From Dyadobacter sp. 676 (GTDB lineage: Bacteria > Bacteroidota > Bacteroidia > Cytophagales > Spirosomataceae), in assembly GCF_040448675.1 (NCBI RefSeq), contig NZ_CP159289.1:2666001-2730000 (forward strand): 64,000 nucleotides of DNA, written 5' to 3'. Positions within the stretch are counted from its first letter, which is position 1; each line of letters opens with the position of its first letter. Below the pieces are notes generated by a model. That model saw only the letters and a list, made by a program, of their open reading frames with translations. It made no database searches and was not told where the DNA came from. A program made the translations under genes and the position numbers. Shown one piece after another: positions 36,461 to 45,346 of the stretch.

Positions 36461-39400
36461 CTATGCCTCCAAAACCATCTCCTCCTTCACTTTCCGCTTC
36501 TTCCGCTTCGCCAACCGCTCCTTGATTTTATCCACCACATAATATGCGCTAGGCACCAGGAACAGCGTCAGAAGAAGTGAGCTCGTCAAACCACCGATGA
36601 TCACCCAGGCCATACCATTCTTCACCTCGGCGCCGTCGCCGGAAGCAAGGGCGATGGGGAGCATACCCGCGATCATCGCGATGGTCGTCATCAGGATCGG
36701 GCGGAGACGTTCCTTACCGGCTTCGATGAGGGCTTCTTTTAATGCATAGCCTTCCGATTTTAGCTGGTTGGCGAAGTCGACGATCAGGATGGCGTTTTTG
36801 GCTACCAGACCCAGGAGCATGATCATACCCACAATGGAGAATATGGTCAAACTTTCCATGGTGAGCGCGAGAGCGGTTAATGCACCGACCAGGGCCACCG
36901 GGATCGAGAAGAGCACGACGAACGGATAAACGGTACTTTCGTAGAGCGCCACCATGATCAGGTAGATGAGCACGATACCAAGTAGCAACGCGGCACCGAG
37001 GCTACCGAATGCGTCGGCCTGGTTTTTCAGATCACCGCGGTATTCGATGCTGATGCCCTCCGGGAGCTTCACTTTCGCCATTTTGGCCTGAATGTCGGCA
37101 CCGATGGAGCCCGACGGACGACCGACTACCTGCGAGTTGATGGTAATCGACGACAGGCGGTCGATACGCTGCAACACACTTTCGCCCATTCCTTCCTTCA
37201 CAGTTGCGAATTGCGATAACTCGAAGGTCTGGCCCTGGTTGTTCACGAAAGTTAGCTGGCGGATATCGTCGGCCTTCGAGCGGTCGAACTGGTCGAGGTT
37301 GACCATAATGTCGTACTCCTTGCCATTCTGTTTGAATTTCGAACGGTCGTCGCCGCGGAATGCGGTTTGCAAGGTAGCGCCCACTTCGGCGGCGTTGATG
37401 CCGAGTTGCGCCATTTTCTCGCGGTCGAGGGTTACGCCTACTTCCGGTTTCGGGTCGTCGACGGAGTAATCGACGTTGGACGTACCTGGTACGGACGCCA
37501 CGATATCCTTCACTTGCGCGGCGGTTTTACGGATCACGGCCATATCGGTTCCTTTCACGGCCACCTGGATCGGCGCCTGGTTGGCATTACCCGTGATCGA
37601 AGTCGGCGCGACGGTCACTTTTACACCCGGGATTTGCAGGATTTCCTTTTGAATATTCTGGCCAAATTCTTCGGACGAAATGCTACGCTCCTTTTTATCC
37701 ACCAACTGAACGGTCAGGTCGGCGATATTGCTGTTCGAAGTAGTTCCCAAACCAGTGCTGCTGTACCCGACGTTGGTAAATACCTTGGTCACTTCCGGTT
37801 TAGCCAAAAGAATCTTCTCAACCCTTTGCGCTATCTGGTTAGTCTGGTAAACAGATGCGGTCGGTGCCAGTTCGAGCGAAACGTTCAACTCGCCGCGGTC
37901 GCTTTGCTGCATGAATGCCGCTCCTACGAATCCGCCCGGCACCAATGCGATGGATCCGACGATCAATGCAAACGAAAGCAGGAAAATGTAGCGTTTATGA
38001 CCGAGTACCCAGGTCAGGATACGGCCATATTCTTCTTTTACATTATCCAGAAACCTTTCAAAACCCAGGTTCAAACGGCCCCAAAGGCTGTTTTTATCCA
38101 AAACCTCGAGCTTACCGAAACGGGACGCGAGCAACGGGGTTAATGTGAATGATACTAACAAGCTCATCAGCGTCGAGAATACGACCACGAGCGAGAACTC
38201 CCGGAGAATGTTACCAATCAGCCCTTGCGTCAATGCAAGCGGCACGAATACCACCACGTCAACAAGGGTAATGGCCAATGCGGTAAACCCGATCTCGGCC
38301 CGGCCATCCAATGCGGCTTGCCAGCGGCTTTTCCCCATTTCCATATGGCGGTTGATGTTTTCCAAAACCACAATGGAGTCGTCGACGAGGATACCTACCA
38401 CGAGCGAGAGCGCCATGAGTGTCATCAGGTTCAGTGAGAAGCCCATCAGGCTCATTAATATGAATGTCGGGATCATCGAGGATGGCAATGCCACCAGAAT
38501 GAACATAGAGCTGCGGAAACTGTGCAGGAACAAAAGCATCACCACGGACACGATCAGCACGGCCAGCCCGAGGTCGAATACCACCGCGTCGGCCGATGCC
38601 AATGTATAGATCGATTGGTCGGAAGCGATATTAAACTTCAATCCCTGCGCTTCGTATTGCTTTTCCAGGCTGGCCAGGCGCTCGCGGGTGAGCTTGCTCA
38701 CGTCCACGGCATTCGCGTCGGATTGTTTTTGGATTTGTAATGCCACCGACGGACGACCATTAATGTGGTTCACAGCCGTAGCGTCGGCCACGCCGTCGTA
38801 CACCTCCGCAATGTCGCGCAGAAAGATTTGCCCGCCATTCGAAGATTTACCTACGATTACATTTCGAAGATTCTCAACGGTAGTCAGCTTTGCATCGAAT
38901 CGGATGGACAACTGGTCGTCCTTGGTTTTTACCTGACCGGCCGGATAGGAAGTATTCGCATTGTTGATCGCCGCCGAAACCTGGCTGATCGACAAATGGT
39001 ACGCCTTCAATTTATCCTGACTGATATTCACCTGGATCTGGCGTTCCGTACCGCCGATAATCGTCACCTGGCCCACGCCGGTCACGTTCGAAAGCTGAGG
39101 TTTCAGCTTGTCGTCGATCAGATCATAGAGTTCGGACGGGGAAAGGTTCGCAGTAACACCCATTCTCAAAACCGGGATTTCATCGGTCGAGAACTTATTG
39201 ATCACCGGGCGATCGGCGTCATCGGGCAGGAGCGAAATGATCTGCTCCACTTTGCGTTGCGCTTCCTGTTGTGCCAGGTCCACGCTCACACCTTGTTTCA
39301 ACTGGATAATCACCGACGAAACACCTTCCTGCGAAGTCGAGTTGATCTGATCCAAACCTTCGATGGCCGATACAGCATCCTCGATATGCTTCGTCACGTT

Positions 39401-39583
39401 CGTTTCGACCTCGTCCGCGGATGCACCGCGGTAGGTCGTCATCACGCTCACAACGTTCGCCTCGAATTTAGGCAAAAGATTGTAAGACAATTGGTTGTAG
39501 CTGATCAAACCGAATAGTACCAGTACTACGAATACTACGGTTATGAAGAGCGGTCTCTTTACGGCTACTTCGGTAATTGACAT
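36461..39583 (-). CDS. RND-family efflux pump, inner-membrane permease (HAE1 type)
   Basis: This 1040-residue proton-driven exporter has the full AcrB-like layout. There is a short cytoplasmic start (MSITEVAVKRPLFITVVFVV), TM1, a large periplasmic porter loop, TM2-7 with the proton-relay motif GILVDDSIVVLENI (Asp-Asp in TM4), a second periplasmic loop and TM8-12. The end is basic (KERLAKRKKRKVKEE). It assembles with the adaptor and the TolC protein encoded upstream. Substrates are unknown; amphiphilic drugs or lipids are usual. It is the last gene of the operon, 25 bp after the adaptor. Confidence 0.95.
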   Translation of the reverse strand: MSITEVAVKRPLFITVVFVVLVLFGLISYNQLSYNLLPKFEANVVSVMTTYRGASADEVETNVTKHIEDAVSAIEGLDQINSTSQEGVSSVIIQLKQGVSVDLAQQEAQRKVEQIISLLPDDADRPVINKFSTDEIPVLRMGVTANLSPSELYDLIDDKLKPQLSNVTGVGQVTIIGGTERQIQVNISQDKLKAYHLSISQVSAAINNANTSYPAGQVKTKDDQLSIRFDAKLTTVENLRNVIVGKSSNGGQIFLRDIAEVYDGVADATAVNHINGRPSVALQIQKQSDANAVDVSKLTRERLASLEKQYEAQGLKFNIASDQSIYTLASADAVVFDLGLAVLIVSVVMLLFLHSFRSSMFILVALPSSMIPTFILMSLMGFSLNLMTLMALSLVVGILVDDSIVVLENINRHMEMGKSRWQAALDGRAEIGFTALAITLVDVVVFVPLALTQGLIGNILREFSLVVVFSTLMSLLVSFTLTPLLASRFGKLEVLDKNSLWGRLNLGFERFLDNVKEEYGRILTWVLGHKRYIFLLSFALIVGSIALVPGGFVGAAFMQQSDRGELNVSLELAPTASVYQTNQIAQRVEKILLAKPEVTKVFTNVGYSSTGLGTTSNSNIADLTVQLVDKKERSISSEEFGQNIQKEILQIPGVKVTVAPTSITGNANQAPIQVAVKGTDMAVIRKTAAQVKDIVASVPGTSNVDYSVDDPKPEVGVTLDREKMAQLGINAAEVGATLQTAFRGDDRSKFKQNGKEYDIMVNLDQFDRSKADDIRQLTFVNNQGQTFELSQFATVKEGMGESVLQRIDRLSSITINSQVVGRPSGSIGADIQAKMAKVKLPEGISIEYRGDLKNQADAFGSLGAALLLGIVLIYLIMVALYESTVYPFVVLFSIPVALVGALTALALTMESLTIFSIVGMIMLLGLVAKNAILIVDFANQLKSEGYALKEALIEAGKERLRPILMTTIAMIAGMLPIALASGDGAEVKNGMAWVIIGGLTSSLLLTLFLVPSAYYVVDKIKERLAKRKKRKVKEEMVLEA

Positions 39584-39608
39584 AATTCTTTCAGTTTGCT
39601 GATGAAAC

Positions 39609-40661
39609 TTATTGGGTAACGGTAACCGCCGCGCCTTCGCTCAGGTTGATCTGCCCGGTCGTAACCACCGTCTCGCCCGCTTTCAGGCCGGACAACACCT
39701 CTACGTTATCGCCTATTTCACGGCCTACTTCGATCTTACGCTGCTTCGCCAAGCCGCCTTCCACCATGTACACATACGGGTTACGCACGCTTTCCACAAG
39801 CGCGCTGCGCGGGATCAGCAATGCCTGCTGGCTGCTTTTTTGCTGGAATTCCACGGTTACGAATGTACCGGCTTTTAGTCCGGTCGAATTTTTGATCACA
39901 ATCTCCACCGGATAGTTGTGCGACTCGTCGCCTTGCGGGGCGATGTAGGAAATCACGCCGTCGATCTTCCTGCCGGGGAAAATGCTGGTGCTAACCTGCA
40001 CGTGCTGGCCTTCTTTCAGCTTGTACACATCGTTTTCGTTGATCATCACCTGCACTTTCAGGCGCGACACGTCGAGGATCGTTCCCAGCGAGGTGCCTAC
40101 GTTCACAAACTCGCCCGGCTCGATGTTTTTCTTCACAACGCGGCCGCTGATCGGCGCCTGGATAGACGCGTCGCTGATCTGCTGTTTGATCTGCTCGGCC
40201 TGGTTTAATGCATTTTCGTAGTTGTATTTGGTATCGTTCACCTGGATCTCCGTAGCCGCATTGCCCGCCAGCAATTTGGTATAGCGGTCGGTGTCTTTTT
40301 TCAGTTTATTGATATTCAATTCAGTGGCTTGGAGCGACAGCTCTTTCAGGCGGCTATCCACTTTCACGATCGTCGCGCCCTGCGTTACGTGCGAGCCGAG
40401 ATCGTATTTCACCGAAAGTACTTTACCTGCCGCGGTAGCCATGATTTCCGCTTCTTTATAAGGAATAAGGCTACCCGTGCGGATGAGCTGCTGGTCTGCG
40501 CTGCCTTCCTTCACAGCGATGGCTGTTACCGGAATAGTCACGTTTTTATTGTCGGGCATTTTCTTCTTCTCGTCGATCTTGGCCTTGTTGGCAACAAGCC
40601 GCAAACCGATCAGGACGCCGATGAGGGCGATGGAACCGATGATGATGAGTTTTCTTTTCAT
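39609..40661 (-). CDS. RND efflux periplasmic adaptor (membrane-fusion protein)
   Basis: This 350-residue protein has an N-terminal membrane anchor (KLIIIGSIALIGVLIGLRLV). A lipoyl-like half domain (AEIMATAAGKVLSVKYDLGS and SDASIQAPISGRVVKKN) is split by a helical hairpin, then beta-barrel and membrane-proximal domains follow (GEFVNVGTSLGTILDVSRLK, LIPRSALVESVRNPYVYMVE). It links the inner-membrane permease to the TolC channel in the periplasm. It ends 25 bp before the permease. Just upstream is an octamer tandem repeat (40669-40700). Confidence 0.93.
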   Translation of the reverse strand: MKRKLIIIGSIALIGVLIGLRLVANKAKIDEKKKMPDNKNVTIPVTAIAVKEGSADQQLIRTGSLIPYKEAEIMATAAGKVLSVKYDLGSHVTQGATIVKVDSRLKELSLQATELNINKLKKDTDRYTKLLAGNAATEIQVNDTKYNYENALNQAEQIKQQISDASIQAPISGRVVKKNIEPGEFVNVGTSLGTILDVSRLKVQVMINENDVYKLKEGQHVQVSTSIFPGRKIDGVISYIAPQGDESHNYPVEIVIKNSTGLKAGTFVTVEFQQKSSQQALLIPRSALVESVRNPYVYMVEGGLAKQRKIEVGREIGDNVEVLSGLKAGETVVTTGQINLSEGAAVTVTQ

Positions 40662-40668
40662 GGAATTT

Positions 40669-40700
40669 TGAATGACTGAATGATTGAATGACCGAATGTC
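40669..40700. repeat. Four-copy 8-bp tandem repeat upstream of the adaptor gene
   Basis: TGAATGAC, TGAATGAT, TGAATGAC and CGAATGTC follow each other directly, ending 8 bases from the adaptor start on the coding strand side. Copy-number change would alter spacing within the tolC-adaptor gap. Confidence 0.7.
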
Positions 40701-40728
40701 AAATGAGTGAACTTTTGTTGATGAAGTG

Positions 40729-42060
40729 TTATGGTAATGCTGTGTAAAAATCGTTGAGGCTGCCTTGCGACTGTTCCAATCCGAGTTTCGCCTGATAGTA
40801 ACTCAGCATCGAGTTGATGTAGTTGCTTTGCGCTTCCTTGTAGGAGGTTTCGGCATTGAGCAAGTCGGTGAGCGGAACTGTGCCTTCGCGGTATTGAAGC
40901 GTGGTCACGTCGTACACCTCTTTTGCGAGGGCTACGTTGTTTTCGTCGCTGGCCAGGTTGGATTTTGCTTTTTGAAGCTGGGTCAACGCGTTGCTGTTTT
41001 GCAGTTCGTAGTTCTGAACGTTCAGTTTCAGCTGCTCTTTCTGCGTCATCAGGTTCAGATCAGCCTGCTTGTATTGCGCGTCGCGGCGGAAGCTGTCGAA
41101 AATCGGGATGCTCACTTTCAGACCGATGGCGCCGTAACTGAACCAGTTACCCCACGAAGCTCCGAGATCATTGCCCAGCGCCTGTACGCCATAGCGCCCG
41201 TAAACCGATAGTTTGGGCAGATATCCCGCCTTAATCCGCGCTTTCTCCAATTCCTGCAATTCCATATTCAGGTTCTGAATTTTAAAATCGGTGAGGTTAG
41301 CCGCGTCGAATTGGCCGGGTTCAACGAGTTTGAACGGTTGGTCCAGCGGATTATCTGCCAAAACAAGTTGTTCGCTCAGCGGCATGCCCATCTGGAACTT
41401 CAACTGGTTTTCGGCAAGGGTAAGGTTGCTTTCGGCCAATGTTAGTTGGGATTTGATATTGTTCAAATTCACCTGCGTGCGGTCATAATCCACTTTCTTG
41501 ATCACGCCGTTGTCGAGTTGCAGCTTCAAAGTGCCCAGTATCTGGCTCGTTTTATCCAGGTTATCCTTCAAAAGCGCGATCTGCTGCGAAGTCACAAACA
41601 CCTGGTAATAGGCGTTGGCTACATTATAAATAATGTTTTCCTTCGTTTTGCGCGAGTTCAATGCGGCATTCTCCTGATTGGGCTTGTTGGCCTTGATGCC
41701 TATGAGCAGCGACTGGTCGAAAACCACCTGGTCGACTTGCGCCGAAGCATTGCTCTGGTATTTGGTACCCAATGCCACCCGCCGGTCCTCGCCCCCGAAG
41801 AGCGCTCCCGGCAGTACGGTCGATTGCAGTTTCAGGTTGTCGTCGAGCGACGCGTTACCCGCTACCTGGGGCAAATAACCCGCCAGCGCCTCACGTCCCT
41901 GCTGAACTGCCGTACTTTCCTTGTACTGCGCTATTTTGACATTTCCGTTATTCTTGATCCCGTATGCGATGCAATCTTTCAGGGTCAGGCGCGTCTGCGC
42001 CCAGCCCGGCGCCACCGAAACGGTTGCGATTATGATTGCTGCGATCCATTTACTTTTCAT
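40729..42060 (-). CDS. TolC-family outer-membrane efflux channel
   Basis: This 443-residue protein begins with a signal peptide (SKWIAAIIIATVSVAPGWAQ) followed by RLTLKDCIAYGIKNNGNVKI, the usual TolC opening. Two OEP repeats of long helical hairpins follow (for example NVANAYYQVFVTSQQIALLK and TLQYREGTVPLTDLLNAETS). Three copies form the outer-membrane barrel and periplasmic tunnel of the pump. It is separated from marR by 81 bp that contain a copy of the putative MarR site, so it may have its own MarR-controlled promoter. Confidence 0.93.
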   Translation of the reverse strand: MKSKWIAAIIIATVSVAPGWAQTRLTLKDCIAYGIKNNGNVKIAQYKESTAVQQGREALAGYLPQVAGNASLDDNLKLQSTVLPGALFGGEDRRVALGTKYQSNASAQVDQVVFDQSLLIGIKANKPNQENAALNSRKTKENIIYNVANAYYQVFVTSQQIALLKDNLDKTSQILGTLKLQLDNGVIKKVDYDRTQVNLNNIKSQLTLAESNLTLAENQLKFQMGMPLSEQLVLADNPLDQPFKLVEPGQFDAANLTDFKIQNLNMELQELEKARIKAGYLPKLSVYGRYGVQALGNDLGASWGNWFSYGAIGLKVSIPIFDSFRRDAQYKQADLNLMTQKEQLKLNVQNYELQNSNALTQLQKAKSNLASDENNVALAKEVYDVTTLQYREGTVPLTDLLNAETSYKEAQSNYINSMLSYYQAKLGLEQSQGSLNDFYTALP

Positions 42061-42112
42061 TTGACCTGTTGTTCATTTGTGGCTAATACCAGATAGTTGA
42101 TACCTCTACTGG

Positions 42113-42124
42113 TGATATGTCAAC
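42113..42124. promoter_or_regulatory. Second copy of the putative MarR site, before tolC
   Basis: TGATATGTCAAC here is identical to 12 bases of the palindrome in the marR promoter (42633-42644). An AGTTGATACC half-site about 20 bases away forms a wider dyad with it. Confidence 0.6.
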
Positions 42125-42141
42125 TATTTATTTAAAAAATT

Positions 42142-42609
42142 TTATTTGTCTACTATTTTGACGACGCGGTCCAGATACCCCAGGAAAGTAGCCCATTCCT
42201 GCTCTGTAAAATGCTCCATAATCTGGCTATTGAATGCGATTGCCAGCGATTGAATACGCTCACAGACAAACTTTCCGCTTGGTGTAAGCGATATCAGGTT
42301 CTTTCTTTTATCCTCTAAGTCGCCCTCGATTTTCAGGAAGCCATCCTTATGCAAAGTCTGCACCGAACGCTGGATACCCGCTTTATCTTTCTGTAAAATA
42401 TTCGCAATGTCCTGTTGCGTGCGTGCCTGTTCCTGGAAATATACAACCATAAGGATCGGAAGCTGCTCGGCCAAAACGGGTATTCCCTCATTGACCAGCT
42501 CCGCATTCATTTTCTTGAAAACAGTTTTGGTGACAGCCCCGAGTTTGAACTGCAGGGAGTTCTTCAACTCCTCCCGAAGGTTCTGCCAGCTATCGATGTT
42601 TGCGCTCAT
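42142..42609 (-). CDS. MarR-family transcriptional regulator of the efflux operon
   Basis: This 155-residue winged-helix protein has the MarR core: LAEQLPILMVVYFQEQARTQ, QDIANILQKDKAGIQRSVQT, LHKDGFLKIEGDLEDKRKNLI (recognition helix and wing with the DxRxK-like DKRKN) and SLTPSGKFVCERI. It lies at the head of the tolC-adaptor-permease operon. Shared palindromic sites occur in its own promoter and before tolC, so it is probably an autorepressor released by a pump substrate. The promoter element (42617-42624) puts the transcript start almost at the ATG. Confidence 0.92.
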   Translation of the reverse strand: MSANIDSWQNLREELKNSLQFKLGAVTKTVFKKMNAELVNEGIPVLAEQLPILMVVYFQEQARTQQDIANILQKDKAGIQRSVQTLHKDGFLKIEGDLEDKRKNLISLTPSGKFVCERIQSLAIAFNSQIMEHFTEQEWATFLGYLDRVVKIVDK

Positions 42610-42616
42610 GATGATA

Positions 42617-42644
42617 CAAAGGTAAATTGTGTTGATATGTCAAC
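42617..42644 (-). promoter_or_regulatory. marR promoter with overlapping palindromic operator
   Basis: The minus strand reads TACCTTTG at 42617-42624 (TAnnTTTG). The palindrome GTTGATATGTCAAC at 42631-42644 lies in the spacer toward -33, the usual place for a repressor site. Confidence 0.7.
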
Positions 42645-42711
42645 CAAATTTCAGACGAAAAAGTTTTGGATCCCATGACCAATGGTAGAATGGTATGGAC
42701 GAACGGCTAAC

Positions 42712-42747
42712 AAAAAGAGCGGCGACATCCGTTCGTGCCGCCGCTCT
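42712..42747 (-). terminator. Terminator after the M48 peptidase gene
   Basis: AGAGCGGCG (42716-42724) pairs with CGCCGCTCT (42739-42747). The preceding A-run becomes a U-run on the minus strand. Confidence 0.85.
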
Positions 42748-42767
42748 ACTCTTTTTCGAAGTAAGGC

Positions 42768-44237
42768 TTATTTTCCGAGCGTCTTGAAAAGCGTCCCCTT
42801 CGTCACCTTATCGGTAAGCGCCATGCCGTTCAGAATGGCCAGGTCGTCGAGCTTGTTGTCGGGCTGATTGTTCTCTTTAAGCAAATCCCTCAATGTACCG
42901 TCGCGCTGCGCGGTTTTAATGCGGATGCGTTCGGGCTGGCGGTTCAGGATATTGGGGTCCGAAACCGATTTGAAACCCTGTGCCACCGAGCGGAACTGGC
43001 CTGCATTGGCGGCATAGTTGCCCGCCGCAGCTACACCGTGAATGGCGTAGATGTTCCCCCCATACTGGATCAGCCAGGTCCCGACCTGAATGGTATTGGC
43101 AGTGGCGGCCGCTGCCTGGCCATTCTGCCCCTGCTCTACCTGCTGCGACACCATGACGAGCGCCGGATTGCCGTTAATAGTCGTTTTGTTGTTTTCAAGC
43201 ACTTTCAAACCGTAGTTTTTCACCACTGCCTGCGCCGCCTCGTCGAGCGACTTGCCGTCCGCCAGCGTGAAAAGCATCATCGACTTTCCGTCTTTCGCTG
43301 CCATCTGGAATTGTACAGGCGAATTTTCATATTGCCAGCCGCTCGGAACCGGGAACTGGAATTTCAGCGATGGATGGTAAAAATTGTTGTTCTCCACAAA
43401 GCCCTGCTGCGGGTCGTTGCCATAGATAATGCCGTCGATCTTGCGCAAATACACGTCGCGGTTCACATTATACTTGCCTGGGTGAGCGGTCTGGTATTCG
43501 GCCGCGAGCTTGCCCACTTTGTTCATACGGTCGCCCGGATCGGGGTGCGTCGACTGGAACGTAGGAATAGACTGCCCGGCCTTTTCGCTGATTTTTTTCA
43601 GCGTACCGAAGAAATCAGCCATCTCTCTGGCGTCATAGCCGATTTTGCTCGAATAATCGACGCCTATTTTATCGGATTCGGTCTCATGGTCGCGGCTGTA
43701 ACTCAAAAAGAGCAAGCCCAATGCCTGCTGCGCCTGCTCGCCCATCGCGCGTACCTGCGGGGAAAGTACCATGCCCGCCGCGAGGCCAACCTGTCCCAAT
43801 ATCTGCGAAGTCTGCTGCCGCGCCGAATGCCGCGCGGTAATGTGCCCTATTTCATGCCCCAGCACGCCGGCGAATTCGGCCTCGTTATTAAAATGCGCCA
43901 TAATCCCCCTTGTAAAATATACGTAACCGCCGGGTACCGCAAATGCATTGACTACCGGAGAGTCTACGATGAAGAACTTGTAGGGCAAATCGGGCCGGTG
44001 CGATATCTTGGCCATCGCCATTCCCTTTTCATTGATGAAGGATTGCAGGTTTTTATCGTCGTAAATGCCCATTGTAGCCACGATAGACGGATGCGATTCG
44101 GCCCCGAGCGCGATCTCTTTTTCCTGAGACATAAAGACAAGCTCTTTTTTACCTGTCACGGGGTTTTTAGAACAACCTGCCAGCATTCCAGCCGCCACAA
44201 TCGCCGGCAGAATGTGAAATGAGTATTTCATTTTCAT
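42768..44237 (-). CDS. M48-family zinc metalloprotease, lipoprotein
   Basis: This 489-residue protein has a lipoprotein signal (IVAAGMLAGCSKNPVTGKKEL, lipobox LAGC, Cys22) and the zinc motif HEIGH at 128-132. The third ligand Glu is in the later SRDHETESDKIGVDYSSKIG (partly quoted), and GGYVYFTRGIMA is also typical. The second half (about 270-440) is an extra domain seen in BepA-like relatives, possibly for partner binding. It probably cuts misfolded outer-membrane proteins in the periplasm. It is monocistronic, with a promoter at 44273-44280 and a terminator. Confidence 0.9.
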   Translation of the reverse strand: MKMKYSFHILPAIVAAGMLAGCSKNPVTGKKELVFMSQEKEIALGAESHPSIVATMGIYDDKNLQSFINEKGMAMAKISHRPDLPYKFFIVDSPVVNAFAVPGGYVYFTRGIMAHFNNEAEFAGVLGHEIGHITARHSARQQTSQILGQVGLAAGMVLSPQVRAMGEQAQQALGLLFLSYSRDHETESDKIGVDYSSKIGYDAREMADFFGTLKKISEKAGQSIPTFQSTHPDPGDRMNKVGKLAAEYQTAHPGKYNVNRDVYLRKIDGIIYGNDPQQGFVENNNFYHPSLKFQFPVPSGWQYENSPVQFQMAAKDGKSMMLFTLADGKSLDEAAQAVVKNYGLKVLENNKTTINGNPALVMVSQQVEQGQNGQAAAATANTIQVGTWLIQYGGNIYAIHGVAAAGNYAANAGQFRSVAQGFKSVSDPNILNRQPERIRIKTAQRDGTLRDLLKENNQPDNKLDDLAILNGMALTDKVTKGTLFKTLGK

Positions 44238-44272
44238 AAAATTTGAAAAATGACTTGAATGAAGGAGTTGGT

Positions 44273-44280
44273 CAAAATTA
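44273..44280 (-). promoter_or_regulatory. Bacteroidota -7 promoter element of the M48 gene
   Basis: The minus strand reads TAATTTTG, an exact TAnnTTTG, 36 bases before the ATG. Confidence 0.65.
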
Positions 44281-44500
44281 AAGGTTCTCGCGAATTATAC
44301 GCAAAGAATCATGCCAAATCGTGACTTCGAATTGCAGGCTGTCGGCTTTCGGCAATGAGTGCATGAAAAATATTTTCCTTTGCCTCTGCATATTATCTAA
44401 ATTACATCTTCGTCGGTAATCCGGAGCTCCACCCGGGTGATACAAGACTTTTAAAACAAGAACCCTGACCTTCATTGAATGATGCATTTTCTACTGCACT

Positions 44501-45316
44501 ATGAGTTTTAAAAAGATCACATACAGCGCGCTGCCCCCGTGGCTCGCCCGGCTGGATTTTCTGGGCCTGTTCGAGAAAGATCCATTCGGCAACTTTCTGG
44601 TTATTAAAAGGTTACTCATATTTATACTGGGCTGGTTTACCTATTACCGCTACACGGCCGTCAACAAGATCCGCATTACCGGCACCGAAAACCTCATGGA
44701 CCTGCCCGATCAGGGTGTGCTTTTTCTTTCCAACCACCAGACTTATTTCGCCGATGTTATCGCGTTCTTCCATATTTTTTGCGCCGTCAAATGGGGCTAC
44801 AAGGATACCATATCCCCGCCATTCTACCTGCTTTCGCCCCGGGCAAGGATGTACTACGTGGCTGCTGCCGAAACCATGAAAGGCGGATTTTTACCCAAAG
44901 TGTTCAGCATGGGCGGGGCTATCACCATCGAACGCTCCTGGCGGGCCAATGGCGAGGACGTCAAGCGCCAGCTCGACACTTCTGCGCAGGACCGCATCGG
45001 AATGGGCCTGCAGCATGGATGGGTGGTGAGTTTTCCGCAGGGGACTACCAAACCGTATGCCCCTGTACGCAAGGGCACCGCGCACTTAATTAATGACCAT
45101 CGGCCGATCGTGATCCCGGTCGTCATTAATGGTTTCAGAAGGGCTTTTGATAAAAAAGGATTGCGTTTCAAAAAACGGAATACCCGGCTGACCGTGCATT
45201 TCAAACCTCCCATGCATTTCCAGCCCGGTGAATCGGTGGAGGAAATGGTTGCACGTGTTACGCAGGCGATCGAGCAGGAGCCGCCACACGACGCCCCGCA
45301 GCAGTCTGATATCTAG
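44501..45316 (+). CDS. PlsC-like lysophospholipid acyltransferase
   Basis: This 271-residue membrane-bound protein probably adds an acyl chain to a lysophospholipid or related lipid. A hydrophobic anchor lies at about 36-52. Block I is NHQTYFAD (78-85), with five residues between His79 and Asp85, not the usual four. Block III is FPQGTTKP (178-185), in place of FPEGTRS. Block IV is IPVVINGFRRAF. These variants appear together, so this may be a sub-family with a different substrate. It is followed 30 bp later by a TIGR01777 gene that has its own promoter element. Confidence 0.85.
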   Translation: MSFKKITYSALPPWLARLDFLGLFEKDPFGNFLVIKRLLIFILGWFTYYRYTAVNKIRITGTENLMDLPDQGVLFLSNHQTYFADVIAFFHIFCAVKWGYKDTISPPFYLLSPRARMYYVAAAETMKGGFLPKVFSMGGAITIERSWRANGEDVKRQLDTSAQDRIGMGLQHGWVVSFPQGTTKPYAPVRKGTAHLINDHRPIVIPVVINGFRRAFDKKGLRFKKRNTRLTVHFKPPMHFQPGESVEEMVARVTQAIEQEPPHDAPQQSDI

Positions 45317-45323
45317 CACGATA

Positions 45324-45331
45324 TACTTTTG
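45324..45331 (+). promoter_or_regulatory. Bacteroidota -7 promoter element before the TIGR01777 gene
   Basis: TACTTTTG matches TAnnTTTG and lies 16 bases before the ATG at 45347. It rules out the earlier TTG at 45329 as the start. Confidence 0.7.
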
Positions 45332-45346
45332 TACAAACCAACGCCT

